This document shows positions 35,201 through 43,069 of a stretch of DNA of 50,808 bases, piece by piece; the first letter of the stretch is position 1, and the number at the start of each line of letters is the position of its first letter. The stretch is from the NCBI GenBank assembly GCA_020634495.1, contig JACKBR010000034.1, positions 1 to 50,808 on the forward strand, given 5' to 3'. Origin of the DNA: Ardenticatenaceae bacterium (GTDB taxonomy: Bacteria; Chloroflexota; Anaerolineae; Promineifilales; Promineifilaceae). Position numbers and translations under genes: made by a program. The notes under the pieces are model-generated. The model had not been told where the DNA came from, searched no databases, and saw only the letters and a list, made by a program, of their open reading frames with translations.

Positions 35201-36715
35201 GGTGCTGCTAAAGAACAGATCGCGGCCCTGAATTTGCTGGTCAGAAATGGTGAAGCGATCCAGATCATAATTACCGTCCGCTGGGATGCGGATGGTGTTT
35301 TGGAATTCTTCCAGGGCATTCAGCTCATCCTGGGTGGGCGGACGAAAATCGACCCAGGGCACACGGTTTAAGCTGCGGGTGCCATGCTGCACCACCGCCC
35401 CTTGTGAAAATTCGGCCAGCGTGGGAATTTCTGAGCTGAAGCCATACGGCGCTGTTTCAGCAACGTTGAACAGGGGCGGTGAGGCCCGGAATACTTCGGG
35501 CTGGTTAAGGCCGTCGATGTTTTCCAGGATGAGGGCGCGCCCCAAGGGGAAGCCAGCGGTGTTTGTGGAGGGGCCGTGCATCATGGTGAAATTTTCCAGA
35601 CCATTGGCGCTGCCGCTGACCGGGTTTGGCCCGGCCAGGTTTCCGGCTGACCAGGAAACAAAGGTGGCGCTGTTGCCAAAGCTGTCGGTGATGGTGCCGG
35701 AAAGGTCGTCGCCCGCGTACACCAGATAGGTGCTGCCGCTGCCAGCCAGCACGGTGGCACTGCCGGTGCTGCCGGTGATTTGGCCGCGCAGGTCGCTGGG
35801 TTGGGCAAAACCGGAAGGCGTGGCGCTGTTTACAACCAGCGTGTTGATGTTGTATTCGGCCACAAAAAGCGGATCCATGGGATTGGCCTGGAAGAGAGTG
35901 TCTACCTGCTCTGGGGAGAGGCCAAAGTCCCCATTTTCAGGACGATGGCAGGAAGCGCAGGAACGGCCGTTCCCCATAAAGGTCTCTTCCTTGAACAAAA
36001 CTTCACCCTGATCGGCAATGGAGGCAACGGCGGGCGGCGCGGCAAAAGCTGCCCCGGCGCTGTTAACCGGGTTTGGCGGCCCAGGATTAAAATCGGCATT
36101 GGTTTGTGAGCCATTGCCAAAACCGCCACCGCTGACGCGCTGCAAGCTTACCGTGTTGAGAATGGGTAGTTCAGACGAGTTAGGCCCGTCGGTGGCTCCG
36201 GCTGTGCTGCCGCTGTAGCTGGCTCCGCCGTATGCCAGGGCCACGTTGATGGGGCTGGCGTTGGGATTATCTGGGTTGTTTTGGAAGGCAACCTTACCGG
36301 CTACCGGGACAACTTCGGCTGGCATGATGTAGTCAGGCGTGGGGGCACCGGGTAAGGCGGCAAATTCTGCTGTGGCCACAAGCACCGAGGTGGCCGTTGC
36401 TGGGGGATTGTTGGGGAAGACAAACCGGCCTGTTTGTGTGCCAAGGGCATTATAAAAAACAAGCATGGTACGGCCAGGCGATCCCGCAGGATCGCCTGGC
36501 TGTGGACCCCAATCCAGCTGGTTGTTATTAGCGACTTCTAAAACAACAAACTGCACTTTGGAATCGCCGTTCAGCCCAGCCATAACCTCATTAATGCGCA
36601 CCAACGCATTATCGGCTGAGGCTTGCTGGGGAACGGCTGAAAACAAAGCAAGGACAACGAGAGAAACGGCCGTAAAAGCCCACAGTATTTGTGACGATCT
36701 GAAACGATGAATCAT
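32225..36715 (-). CDS. Giant secreted di-haem cytochrome-c-peroxidase-like multidomain protein, copy 2
   Basis: About 1496 residues, paralogous over its whole length to the gene at 27423-31985 and in the same domain order: signal peptide, lamin-tail-like domain (LVRINEVMAGLNGDSKVQF), peroxidase module with CASCHRPENGDFG and [13 protein letters not shown], beta-helix, Thr-Pro linkers (PTDTPVPTDTP), DNRLRE-type domain (WDETAVTYNTAPAIG) and C-terminal domain ending IDGVAIEP. ATG 36715 is chosen because AGGAGG lies 5 bases upstream; the frame open to 36736 would need TTG. Its own terminator at 32135-32159 shows that it is transcribed separately from copy 1. It probably arose by tandem duplication. 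Haem attachment implies export before maturation. Confidence 0.91.
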   Translation of the reverse strand: MIHRFRSSQILWAFTAVSLVVLALFSAVPQQASADNALVRINEVMAGLNGDSKVQFVVLEVANNNQLDWGPQPGDPAGSPGRTMLVFYNALGTQTGRFVFPNNPPATATSVLVATAEFAALPGAPTPDYIMPAEVVPVAGKVAFQNNPDNPNASPINVALAYGGASYSGSTAGATDGPNSSELPILNTVSLQRVSGGGFGNGSQTNADFNPGPPNPVNSAGAAFAAPPAVASIADQGEVLFKEETFMGNGRSCASCHRPENGDFGLSPEQVDTLFQANPMDPLFVAEYNINTLVVNSATPSGFAQPSDLRGQITGSTGSATVLAGSGSTYLVYAGDDLSGTITDSFGNSATFVSWSAGNLAGPNPVSGSANGLENFTMMHGPSTNTAGFPLGRALILENIDGLNQPEVFRASPPLFNVAETAPYGFSSEIPTLAEFSQGAVVQHGTRSLNRVPWVDFRPPTQDELNALEEFQNTIRIPADGNYDLDRFTISDQQIQGRDLFFSSTIQCSRCHSGPVLATTDGTIPGIAEGVNAKFNTGTDEVTFNDPDGVPNEPPSSAPGPSTRTYSTPGLFGTSLTTPFFHNHGRATLLFAVQFYRVPEFVDSPAFDITGFVPIGATSGNDVPVVAFLESLIEPPTVCPSGCDFTNLQTALASVPDGSSLTISGVHNIAATLQPTQSVVLYGGDEAVINWVGGGNDTMIDAANGNLTILNANLTCSSNCGSVTAVRTTGNGRVLIKNNSITGFSQAVNVTGAGAATAKGNTLSNNTTAFAQSAGTLEAYANNVTGFNTAFSGAGGTANLNNNYWGTALGSAPAGLPQSAWDARLGAAVVDWTDISSRIGRAKLGDAELESSDNSGTAVLVSYGRSPANAPFNEPLTGGGLCSDYYELFARGTVTGGATFTLNIPVDNNAACNSDVLAQQALRQVNNLADCTGTGNPACWDNAANVSTNGQTLQISGLSATALTRGTFAADVSNSLQPTPTPGPSPTPPATATNTPTAVPTDTPVPTNTPTVGPSATPTDTPVPTDTPVPTDTPAPTNTPVPTNTPPPASNFVFNPEADAAILSNRPANNLGLSSQLSTDATPEILSLLRFNVQGLTGSVANATLRLSSQSTSTIGIIVSEVADNSWDETAVTYNTAPAIGSQINSIGSVSAGTWAEIDISSYITGNGQYSVAVFSTDGNRLIFSSREGANPPELVINVNLGPTPTPTDTPIPPTATNTPTATATATIGPSPTPTETASPTPLPTNTPTPQPGAGQTIYLSATSNGTVGGVTYADEDVLAYNTNTATWSLLVDLSDLGIATNDVDAFYALSDGSLLLSLGRAQDIGSLTAVDDSDIVRFIPTSLGDTTAGSFELYFDGSTVGLDAAGEDVNAIGFAPDGRLLISTLGNYNTGSINGSRSDLLVLDNGSLLLYFDGSDVELTDNTENISGVWVDSNGDIYLATNGAFTVTGASGDGSDLFICTPISLGDNTSCTYSFFWDGSANGFGAQIDGVAIEP

Positions 36716-37018
36716 AATCCCCTCCTGGGTTTCCAATACAAACAGGTTATGTCCCGGTAGGCTTTGTTACCTATCAGGCATAACGTTGTTGCCGCTAAAT
36801 TGTCATTGCATCAAAACAGGTAGACGAGATTTGCAAGGACTACGTGAGTTGAAACAATTTGCTATGTTTTAACAAAAAAAGCTAAGGTTTGATCGGTGTT
36901 GGGTGTGATGTATCGGTATTTACTATTTCTGAGAACGACTGTGATATAGGACTCTGATCCTACCTGTTTGAGCATAAAAGCTATCTCTTACAATAAACGT
37001 TACAGATTTTTAGGCATA
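36716..37018. other. 365-base gap before the second peroxidase-like gene: AT-rich leader with a hairpin
   Basis: No gene. On the minus strand, 36784-36746 can fold as GTTATG / CATAAC around an inner stem (TAGG / CCTA, or GGTA / TACC) with ACAAAGCC in the loop, 20 bases before the AGGAGG site. The remainder (36790-37018) is AT-rich, includes an A7 run near 36884, and probably holds the promoter, though no clear hexamer pair stands out. The leader hairpin slightly recalls a piece of a c-di-GMP riboswitch, but the rest of that motif is missing. Confidence 0.4.
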
Positions 37019-37054
37019 AAAAAGCCCACGCCTGAATTCAAGCGTGGGCTTTTT
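37019..37054 (-). terminator. Bidirectional terminator downstream of the ankyrin gene
   Basis: AAAAAGCCCACGC (37019-37031) and GCGTGGGCTTTTT (37042-37054) enclose a 10-base loop. T-runs follow the stem on both strands. It lies 27 bases beyond the ankyrin stop. Confidence 0.85.
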
Positions 37055-37080
37055 GAAAACTCCGGTTGTGGCGTTTTTTG

Positions 37081-37632
37081 CTAAGAAAGCAAGGCGATTA
37101 ATTCATTGTTTTCCTGCTGTTTGGCAATGTCTAGGGCTGTTTTGTTTTGGAAGTTGGTTGTGGTTTTGTCTGCGCCGCGGGCTAGCAGCCATTTTGCCAT
37201 CTCAGTACGGCCGTAACCTGCCGCGGCCAACAAAGGCTGGTCTGGACTCTGGGTGTTGCCCCGTGCCGTAAGCATCTGTACCAGCGCCACATTGCCGCTG
37301 AGGGCTGCATGGTAAAGCAAGGAAATGCCGTGAACCCCGTTGCCGTTGACCAATTCAGGCGACTCGTCTAAATAGGCTGCTACCTCCTCAGTTAGGCCAA
37401 ACATGGCGGCGGTGTAAATATTCATTGGCGCGCCTTGTGCCAGCAGGAATTCGGCAATGGGGCGGTTGCCAACGTGAGAGGCGGCTTCCAGGGCGGTTTC
37501 GTCAAACTCGACGTACTTTTCGTTGAGCAGACGAGGGTCTTCGGCCAATAGTTGCTTAACAATTTCTAAATTGCCGTGCGCGGGTAACACAAAGTTTCGG
37601 ATCTGTTCTTGGGTTAGCGGTTCTAAATTCAT
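37081..37632 (-). CDS. Ankyrin-repeat protein
   Basis: 183 residues with about four to five ankyrin repeats and no signal peptide. Recognisable units are LPAHGNLEIVKQLLAEDPRL, ETALEAASHVGNRPIAEFLL, LLYHAALSGNVALVQMLTAR, LLAAAGYGRTEMAKWLLARGA and KTALDIAKQQENNELIALL. Ankyrin repeats mediate protein contacts; no enzymatic domain is attached, and the partner is unknown. It forms a single transcription unit with its own terminator. Confidence 0.9.
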   Translation of the reverse strand: MNLEPLTQEQIRNFVLPAHGNLEIVKQLLAEDPRLLNEKYVEFDETALEAASHVGNRPIAEFLLAQGAPMNIYTAAMFGLTEEVAAYLDESPELVNGNGVHGISLLYHAALSGNVALVQMLTARGNTQSPDQPLLAAAGYGRTEMAKWLLARGADKTTTNFQNKTALDIAKQQENNELIALLS

Positions 37633-38095
37633 AATTTACGTTTACCTTTATTTTCTTAGTGGAGAACAAAAGGTCCATTAAAAACAATCATCTTATTTGA
37701 GCTTTTGTTCTCCTGCGAGTAAATCACAGGCTGTGCTCAGGTTATTAAGCAACTTTTCGTGATTAACTTAATACCTATCCGAATATTAGCCACAGAGTTC
37801 ACAGAGATTTTTGAGTTCAGGCTCAAAGCCGCTTGACTCTCTTTTTCCTCTGTGGCTTTCTCGGATAGATTCTTAAATCGTCCAGGCCATGAAGCAGTTC
37901 TTTTACGAGTCTGCCTATTTGTGGATTATCTCATGAGGAAACGGCCGTTACCATAGATCAATCGTCAAGGAGAATGCCCTGTCCATTGGTACAGGAAAAC
38001 CAGGTTGTAGATTTAGAACAAGCGGTCTATGATTGGTAGCGTTGTTATAAATGATTGCATGGTGAAGTAAAAGATTCAAACGAGGGCAAATTAAC
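37633..38095. other. 463-base intergenic region with one large hairpin repeat
   Basis: Apart from the repeat at 37776-37867 and one ACGGCCGT octamer near 37941, nothing coding or RNA-like was recognised. The start of the VOC gene (38096) is preceded by GAGGGCAAATTAAC, a usable ribosome-binding site. Confidence 0.5.
37776..37867. repeat. Hairpin repeat of the CCACAGAG family
   Basis: Outer arms TATCCGA (37776-37782) / TCGGATA (37861-37867) and inner arms AGCCACAGAG (37788-37797) / CTCTGTGGCT (37848-37857). A second unit, TTCACAGAGATTT, sits inside the left side. It is a common type of non-coding dispersed repeat. Confidence 0.75.
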
Positions 38096-38512
38096 ATGAC
38101 TAAAAAAGAAAAGCCTTTCAAAATTGTAGATTTGAACTTTGTCTCGCTGTACTTCCTGAATTTGGCTGCGGCCGTGACATTTTACACCAAGATTTTTGGC
38201 CCGCCAGACCAAATTTATGAAGAAGGGCCTCATTATGGTTGGGAATTGGGGGCAACCTGGCTTACCCTGTTTGAAAGCAAAATTGGCACAGTTAAGGAAA
38301 GCGATCCGCGTAATGCTGAATTTGCCATTCAGGTGACCGAACCGGGTGAGGTTGACCGGATGTATGCTGCTTTTCTGGCGGCTGGGGCGAAGCCCTGTAT
38401 GAAACCGGAAGATACGGAAATGTATGTGCCAATGCGCTTTGCCTGCGTGGACGATCCGTTTGACGTGCGGATTGATATGTATTGCCTCATAGACCGCCCC
38501 GCGAGCGAATGA
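38096..38512 (+). CDS. VOC-family (glyoxalase/bleomycin-resistance fold) protein
   Basis: 138 residues with the paired beta-alpha-beta-beta-beta pattern of the vicinal-oxygen-chelate fold: FVSLYFLNLAAAVTFYTKIFGPPDQIYEEG, GWELGATWLTLFESK, EFAIQVTEPGEVDRMYAAFLAAGAKPCMKPEDTEM, FACVDDPFDVRIDMY. Single-domain members usually dimerise and bind a metal or a small ligand. The enzyme type cannot be told. Its 3' end overlaps that of the convergent SDR gene by 26 bases. Confidence 0.88.
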   Translation: MTKKEKPFKIVDLNFVSLYFLNLAAAVTFYTKIFGPPDQIYEEGPHYGWELGATWLTLFESKIGTVKESDPRNAEFAIQVTEPGEVDRMYAAFLAAGAKPCMKPEDTEMYVPMRFACVDDPFDVRIDMYCLIDRPASE

Positions 38513-39281
38513 GCTGTCCGGTAATCCAACCGGCTTCTGGCGAAGCTAAAAAGCGCACCAGCCGGGCGGCGTCTTCTGGCCTGCCGATGCGCCCCATGGG
38601 AGCCTGGGCAACAAAGGTCTGGCGTAACTCGTCGGGTATCCAGCCCGTGTCGGTGATGCCAGGGTCGATGGCGTTGACGGTGATGCCCCGGCCGGCCAGC
38701 GCCGCACTGAGGCTCAGGCTGAAGGCCTCCACGGCCCCTTTGCTGGCGGCGTAGGCCAGTTCACCAGGCATGGGGCCAAAGCTTTGCCCAGAGCTGATGT
38801 TGATGATACGGCCGTTCCTCACCCGCCCTTCCTCGCCAAACTGCTGCACAAATTTTTGGCACAGCAGCGCCATCCCCCGCACGTTCACCGCGTAATGATC
38901 GTCCAGCGCCTGGGCGTTTACGGTGTCGATGGCGTCATTGGTGGAAAAGGCGGCATTGTTCACCAGGATGTTGGCCGGGCCAAACCGCTCTTGCACAACA
39001 GCAAAAAGCTCCGCTGGCGCGGTTGGCTGGCTTAAATCTAACTCCAATCCGGCTGCTTCTGCGCCCATTGTTTGTAATTCGGCCAGGATTTCTGCTGCTT
39101 CATTTTCCTGGCTGCCCCAGGGCATGGTGGCGTCGTACGGCCGAAAATAAGTGGTAAAGAGATTGCAGCCCACTTCGGCCAGGGCGCGAGCAATGGCTGC
39201 GCCAATGCCAATTTTGCGGCTCACCCCGGTGATAACGGCCGTTTGCCCACGCAGCATCTCTGGTTGCCAATTCATCATCAT
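38487..39281 (-). CDS. Short-chain dehydrogenase/reductase (FabG-like)
   Basis: About 264 residues. An N-terminal Rossmann motif (TAVITGVSRKIGIGAAIARAL), NNAAF (NNAG-like), and the catalytic Ser-Tyr-Lys set (INISSG, YAASK) are present, with PGITDTGWI and the C-terminal ITGQ typical of the classical SDR family. Three ATG codons in a row (39281, 39278, 39275) follow a GAGG site; 39281 is given. The longer frame to 39371 has no homology. NAD(P)-dependent reduction of a keto group is likely, with unknown substrate. It is divergent from the EamA exporter gene. Confidence 0.9.
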   Translation of the reverse strand: MMMNWQPEMLRGQTAVITGVSRKIGIGAAIARALAEVGCNLFTTYFRPYDATMPWGSQENEAAEILAELQTMGAEAAGLELDLSQPTAPAELFAVVQERFGPANILVNNAAFSTNDAIDTVNAQALDDHYAVNVRGMALLCQKFVQQFGEEGRVRNGRIINISSGQSFGPMPGELAYAASKGAVEAFSLSLSAALAGRGITVNAIDPGITDTGWIPDELRQTFVAQAPMGRIGRPEDAARLVRFLASPEAGWITGQLIRSRGGL

Positions 39282-39359
39282 GTTGCCTCTTTGTTGGGTG
39301 GACAGATAGGATTTCGCCGGTTGACGGCCGTTCTGCCACCCGCTACACTGTTCTGCGCA

Positions 39360-40265
39360 ATGGTACAGCAAAATCCCACCACGACATCCCCCTCATTTAG
39401 GCAAAATGCCCCGTTAATCATGGCCATCCTGCTCTTGTTTGATAGCTTCCATTTTGTGTTTGCCCGGCTGCTGCGCGTTTATTTGCCGCCCGTGCAGGCA
39501 GCGTTGTTGGTGTTGGGATTTGCCACGCTGGAAACGGCCGTTTTCCTTACCTGGCGTCGTCGTGTGCAGCTCAAAATCCTGCGGCAGCATCTTTGGTTTT
39601 TTGCCGCCATCGGCCTGCTGGTGGCCGGGGCCACCTCCCTGAGCTTTGCCTCGGTGCGCTATGTGGACGCGGGCACAGCCTCGATGCTGGCCCAAACCGC
39701 CACCTTGTTTGCCCTGGCCTTTAGCTTGCTTTGGCTGCGCGAAAAGCTGTACCGCCTGGAGCTGCTGGGGGCGGGTGTGGCTCTGCTTGGCATTTTTGTC
39801 ATTAGCTTTCAGCCGGGCGACGTGCTGCGTTTGGGATCGCTGCTGGTGTTGGCGTCGTCTTTTTTGTATGCGCTGCATACGGCCGTTGTGAAGCGGTACG
39901 GCCAGGAGATTGATTTTGGCAACTTCTTTTTGTTCCGCGTTGGCAGCACCACGTTTTTTCTGCTCCTTTTTTTAATGGGGCAGGGCAGTTGGCAGCAGCC
40001 GAGCGGCATTGCCTGGCTTCTGCTGCTGCTGGTGGCCACGGTTGATGTGGTGTGCAGCCGGGTTTTGTATTATCTAGCGCTCCGTCGCCTGCAAATGAGC
40101 CATCACGCTATTTTGCTAACGGTAAGCCCGGTGATTGCTGTGCTGTGGTCGCTGCTGCTTTTTGGTGAAGCGCCAACGTGGCAAGGATTTATTGGGGGAA
40201 CGGCCGTTTTGCTGGGTGTCGCTCTGGTGACCTGGCAGCAGCGCCGTTTGGCGGTGGCTGAATAA
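39360..40265 (+). CDS. EamA-type drug/metabolite transporter (DMT superfamily)
   Basis: About 301 residues with ten predicted helices arranged as two EamA repeats of five. Typical positions are FASVRYVDAGTASMLAQTATLFALAFSLLWLREKL in the first half and YYLALRRLQMSHHAILLTVSPVIAVLWSLLLFGE in the second. Such proteins export amino acids, nucleobases or other metabolites. ATG 39360 is preferred because the frame upstream (from 39243) runs over the divergent SDR start and looks non-coding. No strong Shine-Dalgarno is seen. Confidence 0.88.
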   Translation: MVQQNPTTTSPSFRQNAPLIMAILLLFDSFHFVFARLLRVYLPPVQAALLVLGFATLETAVFLTWRRRVQLKILRQHLWFFAAIGLLVAGATSLSFASVRYVDAGTASMLAQTATLFALAFSLLWLREKLYRLELLGAGVALLGIFVISFQPGDVLRLGSLLVLASSFLYALHTAVVKRYGQEIDFGNFFLFRVGSTTFFLLLFLMGQGSWQQPSGIAWLLLLLVATVDVVCSRVLYYLALRRLQMSHHAILLTVSPVIAVLWSLLLFGEAPTWQGFIGGTAVLLGVALVTWQQRRLAVAE

Positions 40266-40296
40266 TCGTATCGAGATAGATTTTTGCGGAGAAAAC

Positions 40297-43005
40297 ATGA
40301 ATCCAATTGAAAACCAAAAACGCGGAAAATGGGGCTTGCTGCTCCTCATCGGCATTCTTTGTTTAGCCACCTTGCTTGTCAGGCTGACATCGGCTGGGGA
40401 CAGACAAAACGTGCTGGCCGCGCCCCTTGGCGCACAGTCGGCCGATGGCCTGTGGCAAGATGTGGACGAAACTTTGCTGCGCACGACGGGTGAGCGGGTG
40501 ATTGTGCCCACGGCATACCGCACGGTGTCGCTGGATTGGCAGGCGCTCAACAGCTTGCTGGCTGACGTGCCAAATGGCGCAGCAGAAGCGGCCACCAGCG
40601 ATCTGATTCTGACCCTGCCGCTGCCCGATGGCACAGACGGCCGTTTCCAAATTTACAAAACGGCCGTGCTGCACCCCGACCTCGCTGCCAAATTCCCAGA
40701 GCTGCAAACCTATGCTGGCACCAGCCTGGATGATCCCACCGCCTACGCCCGGCTAGACACCACACCCCAAGGATTCCACGCCATGATTTTGTCAGGCGAC
40801 CAAACGGTTTTTATCGATCCGTACAGCCGAGGGAATACGAGCCTGTACATCAGCTATTTCAAAAGCGATTTTGTCACCACAAAAACACCCATCCTGGAGC
40901 CAAACATCACAGCGCTTTCTGAGGTTGAACAAGCAGAAACCGTGTTGGCTCCGGCCATTTCTGGCTCGCAGCGGCGCACTTACCGCCTGGCGGTGGCGGC
41001 CACCGTGGAATACACAGCCTACCACAGTGCCGATCCAGGCAACCCAACCGTGGCGGAAGGACTGGGGGCGGTGATGGCCACCATCAACCGCGTCACGGGC
41101 ATTTACGAGCGGGATGTGGCCGTCGCTTTTCAGCTTATCGCCAACAATGACCTCATCATCTACACGGCCGAACCCGACGGCTATACAAATGGCGACAGCG
41201 GGGCAATGGTTACAGAAAACCAGACAAACCTGGATGCCGTTATTGGCGATGCCAATTATGATATTGGCCATGCCTTTGGAACCGGCTTGAATGAGGGCTT
41301 TGCCCCAGGCAACACCTGTGTGCCGGGCACCAAGGCGCAGGGGATGACCGGCACCGAAGACCCGGTTGGGGATCCGTTTGATGTAGATTTTGTTTCTCAC
41401 GAAATGGGCCATCAAATGGGGGCGAACCACACCTTTAACAGCTCCATTTGTGCTTCTGCTCGATTGTTCGCAACCGCCTTTGAGCCGGGCAGCGGCACCA
41501 CGATCATGGCCTATGCCGGTCTTTGTCCCACGCAAAACATCCAGCTAAACAGCGACGATTATTTTCATGGCGTGAGCATTGAAGAAATGGTCGATTACAC
41601 AACTGTTGGATCGGGCAGCAGCTGTGGCACGGTGGAAAGCACGGGCAATACGCCGCCGGTGGTTGAGGCGGGGGACAGCTACAGCATTCCGCTCAATACG
41701 CCATTTACTCTGACCGGCTCTGCCATTGACCCGCCAGATGCGGCGACACTGACGTATACCTGGGAGGAGTTTGACAATGGGCCAGCGGGCCACCCGAATG
41801 CGCCCTCTGGCGATGCCCCAATTTTCCGCACGTTTTCCCCGGTTGCGTCGCCATCGCGCACGTTTCCGCAGATCTCGGACATTGTGAACGGCACGCAAAC
41901 AATCGGGGAAATTTTGCCCAGCTACGGCCGTACCATGAATTTCCGTCTCACCGTGCGGGACAACCAAACGCCAACAGGTGGGGTGGGGTATGATGAAACG
42001 ACGGTAACGGCCGTTGATACCGGAGACCAATATGGAGTGCTGCTGCCAGACGGGGGTGAAACCTGGACGGGCAATACCAATCAATCTGTTACCTGGAACG
42101 TGGCGGGCACCGATCAAGCGCCCATTAGCTGTGCCAACGTCACGATTGAGCTTTCCACCGATGGCGGCTTTACCTATGGCACCGAATTGCTGGCCAGCAC
42201 GCCCAACGACGGCAGCGCTACCATTTCCGTGCCCAACTTCAGCAGTAGCAGCGCTCGTGTGCGCGTGAGCTGCACCGGCAATATCTTTTTTGATATTTCT
42301 GACGCAAACTTCACCATTCAGCTGGGTTCCGGCGGCGCACCGGCATTGACGGTGGTTAAAAGCGTGCAGCCCACGGGCAGCGTTGCGCCTGGGGCCACGC
42401 TGACCTATGCCATTGGCGTGACCAACACGGGCACCGCGCCCGCCACTGACACAACCGTGACGGATACCTTCGCCGCCGCGCTGGTAAATCCGGTGTGCGA
42501 GGGCGTGCCGGGCAACCTAAACCAAACGGGCGTGTCGCTGAATCCATCGGCCGGGGAGACGTACTCTTGCACGGCTCAAGTTGATTCGTCGTTGGGGCTG
42601 GCTGTGGCGTTTACGGCCGTTCCCAGCCAAATCATGAGCGGCGAGGCGGTGACCTACACCATCACCGTCACCAACAGCCACAGCAGCCTGAGCTTGAGCA
42701 ATGTGCAGGTGAGCGCCCCCGGCGTGAGCAACTGCACCCCAGCCCTCAGCACGCCGCAAACGTTGGCGGCCGGGGCAAGCCAAACCTACACCTGCCCCAA
42801 CAATGTGATCAATTCGCCAGCCAACCTCACGGCCACGGCTACGGGCGAATTGACTATCAGCAACGTGGCCACAGCCGACGATCCGGGCGCGAGCCTGGCC
42901 ACCAGCAACACGGTGCAAAGCCAGGTGCTGGTCACCGGCAGCGATAGCGTCATGGTGATGTTGTCGGATTATTTTTACCAGGATTTGCCTTTCATCACGC
43001 GGTAA
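40297..43005 (+). CDS. Secreted metzincin (reprolysin-like) protease with Ig-like and DUF11-type C-terminal domains
   Basis: 902 residues. A signal anchor (WGLLLLIGILCLATLLVRL) is followed by a propeptide-like region and a zinc protease domain. The metal site is H368-E-x-x-H372-x-x-G-x-x-H378 (HEMGHQMGANH), and the Met-turn reads TTIMAYAG, both diagnostic of metzincins. PKD/Ig-like modules (about 455-690) precede a DUF11-type domain (LTVVKSVQPTGSVAPGATLTYAIGV) and a second one. The chain ends in DLPFITR, reminiscent of short hydrophobic C-terminal tails on secreted Chloroflexota proteins, possibly for sorting. GGAG precedes the ATG. It probably acts outside the cell. Confidence 0.92.
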   Translation: MNPIENQKRGKWGLLLLIGILCLATLLVRLTSAGDRQNVLAAPLGAQSADGLWQDVDETLLRTTGERVIVPTAYRTVSLDWQALNSLLADVPNGAAEAATSDLILTLPLPDGTDGRFQIYKTAVLHPDLAAKFPELQTYAGTSLDDPTAYARLDTTPQGFHAMILSGDQTVFIDPYSRGNTSLYISYFKSDFVTTKTPILEPNITALSEVEQAETVLAPAISGSQRRTYRLAVAATVEYTAYHSADPGNPTVAEGLGAVMATINRVTGIYERDVAVAFQLIANNDLIIYTAEPDGYTNGDSGAMVTENQTNLDAVIGDANYDIGHAFGTGLNEGFAPGNTCVPGTKAQGMTGTEDPVGDPFDVDFVSHEMGHQMGANHTFNSSICASARLFATAFEPGSGTTIMAYAGLCPTQNIQLNSDDYFHGVSIEEMVDYTTVGSGSSCGTVESTGNTPPVVEAGDSYSIPLNTPFTLTGSAIDPPDAATLTYTWEEFDNGPAGHPNAPSGDAPIFRTFSPVASPSRTFPQISDIVNGTQTIGEILPSYGRTMNFRLTVRDNQTPTGGVGYDETTVTAVDTGDQYGVLLPDGGETWTGNTNQSVTWNVAGTDQAPISCANVTIELSTDGGFTYGTELLASTPNDGSATISVPNFSSSSARVRVSCTGNIFFDISDANFTIQLGSGGAPALTVVKSVQPTGSVAPGATLTYAIGVTNTGTAPATDTTVTDTFAAALVNPVCEGVPGNLNQTGVSLNPSAGETYSCTAQVDSSLGLAVAFTAVPSQIMSGEAVTYTITVTNSHSSLSLSNVQVSAPGVSNCTPALSTPQTLAAGASQTYTCPNNVINSPANLTATATGELTISNVATADDPGASLATSNTVQSQVLVTGSDSVMVMLSDYFYQDLPFITR

Positions 43006-43012
43006 ACAACGT

Positions 43013-43066
43013 GGAGATTGGGGATTAGAAACTAGAAATGGGATCAATCTCCAGTCTCCAATCTCC
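43013..43066. repeat. Heptamer hairpin repeat GGAGATT/AATCTCC after the protease gene
   Basis: The left side runs GGAGATT, GGGGATT, AGAAACT, AGAAATG in steps of 7. The right side runs AATCTCC, AGTCTCC, AATCTCC. GGAGATTGG (43013-43021) pairs perfectly with CCAATCTCC (43058-43066). Lying between the convergent protease and BtrH-like genes, it could serve as a 3' structure for both. Confidence 0.75.
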
Positions 43067-43069
43067 TTC

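Noticed and set aside
36716..36800. c-di-GMP-I (GEMM) riboswitch before the second peroxidase-like gene
   Set aside because: Only a short likeness to the ACGCAAAGCC..CCGG part is seen. The GGCAAACC half and the GNRA-type hairpin are missing.
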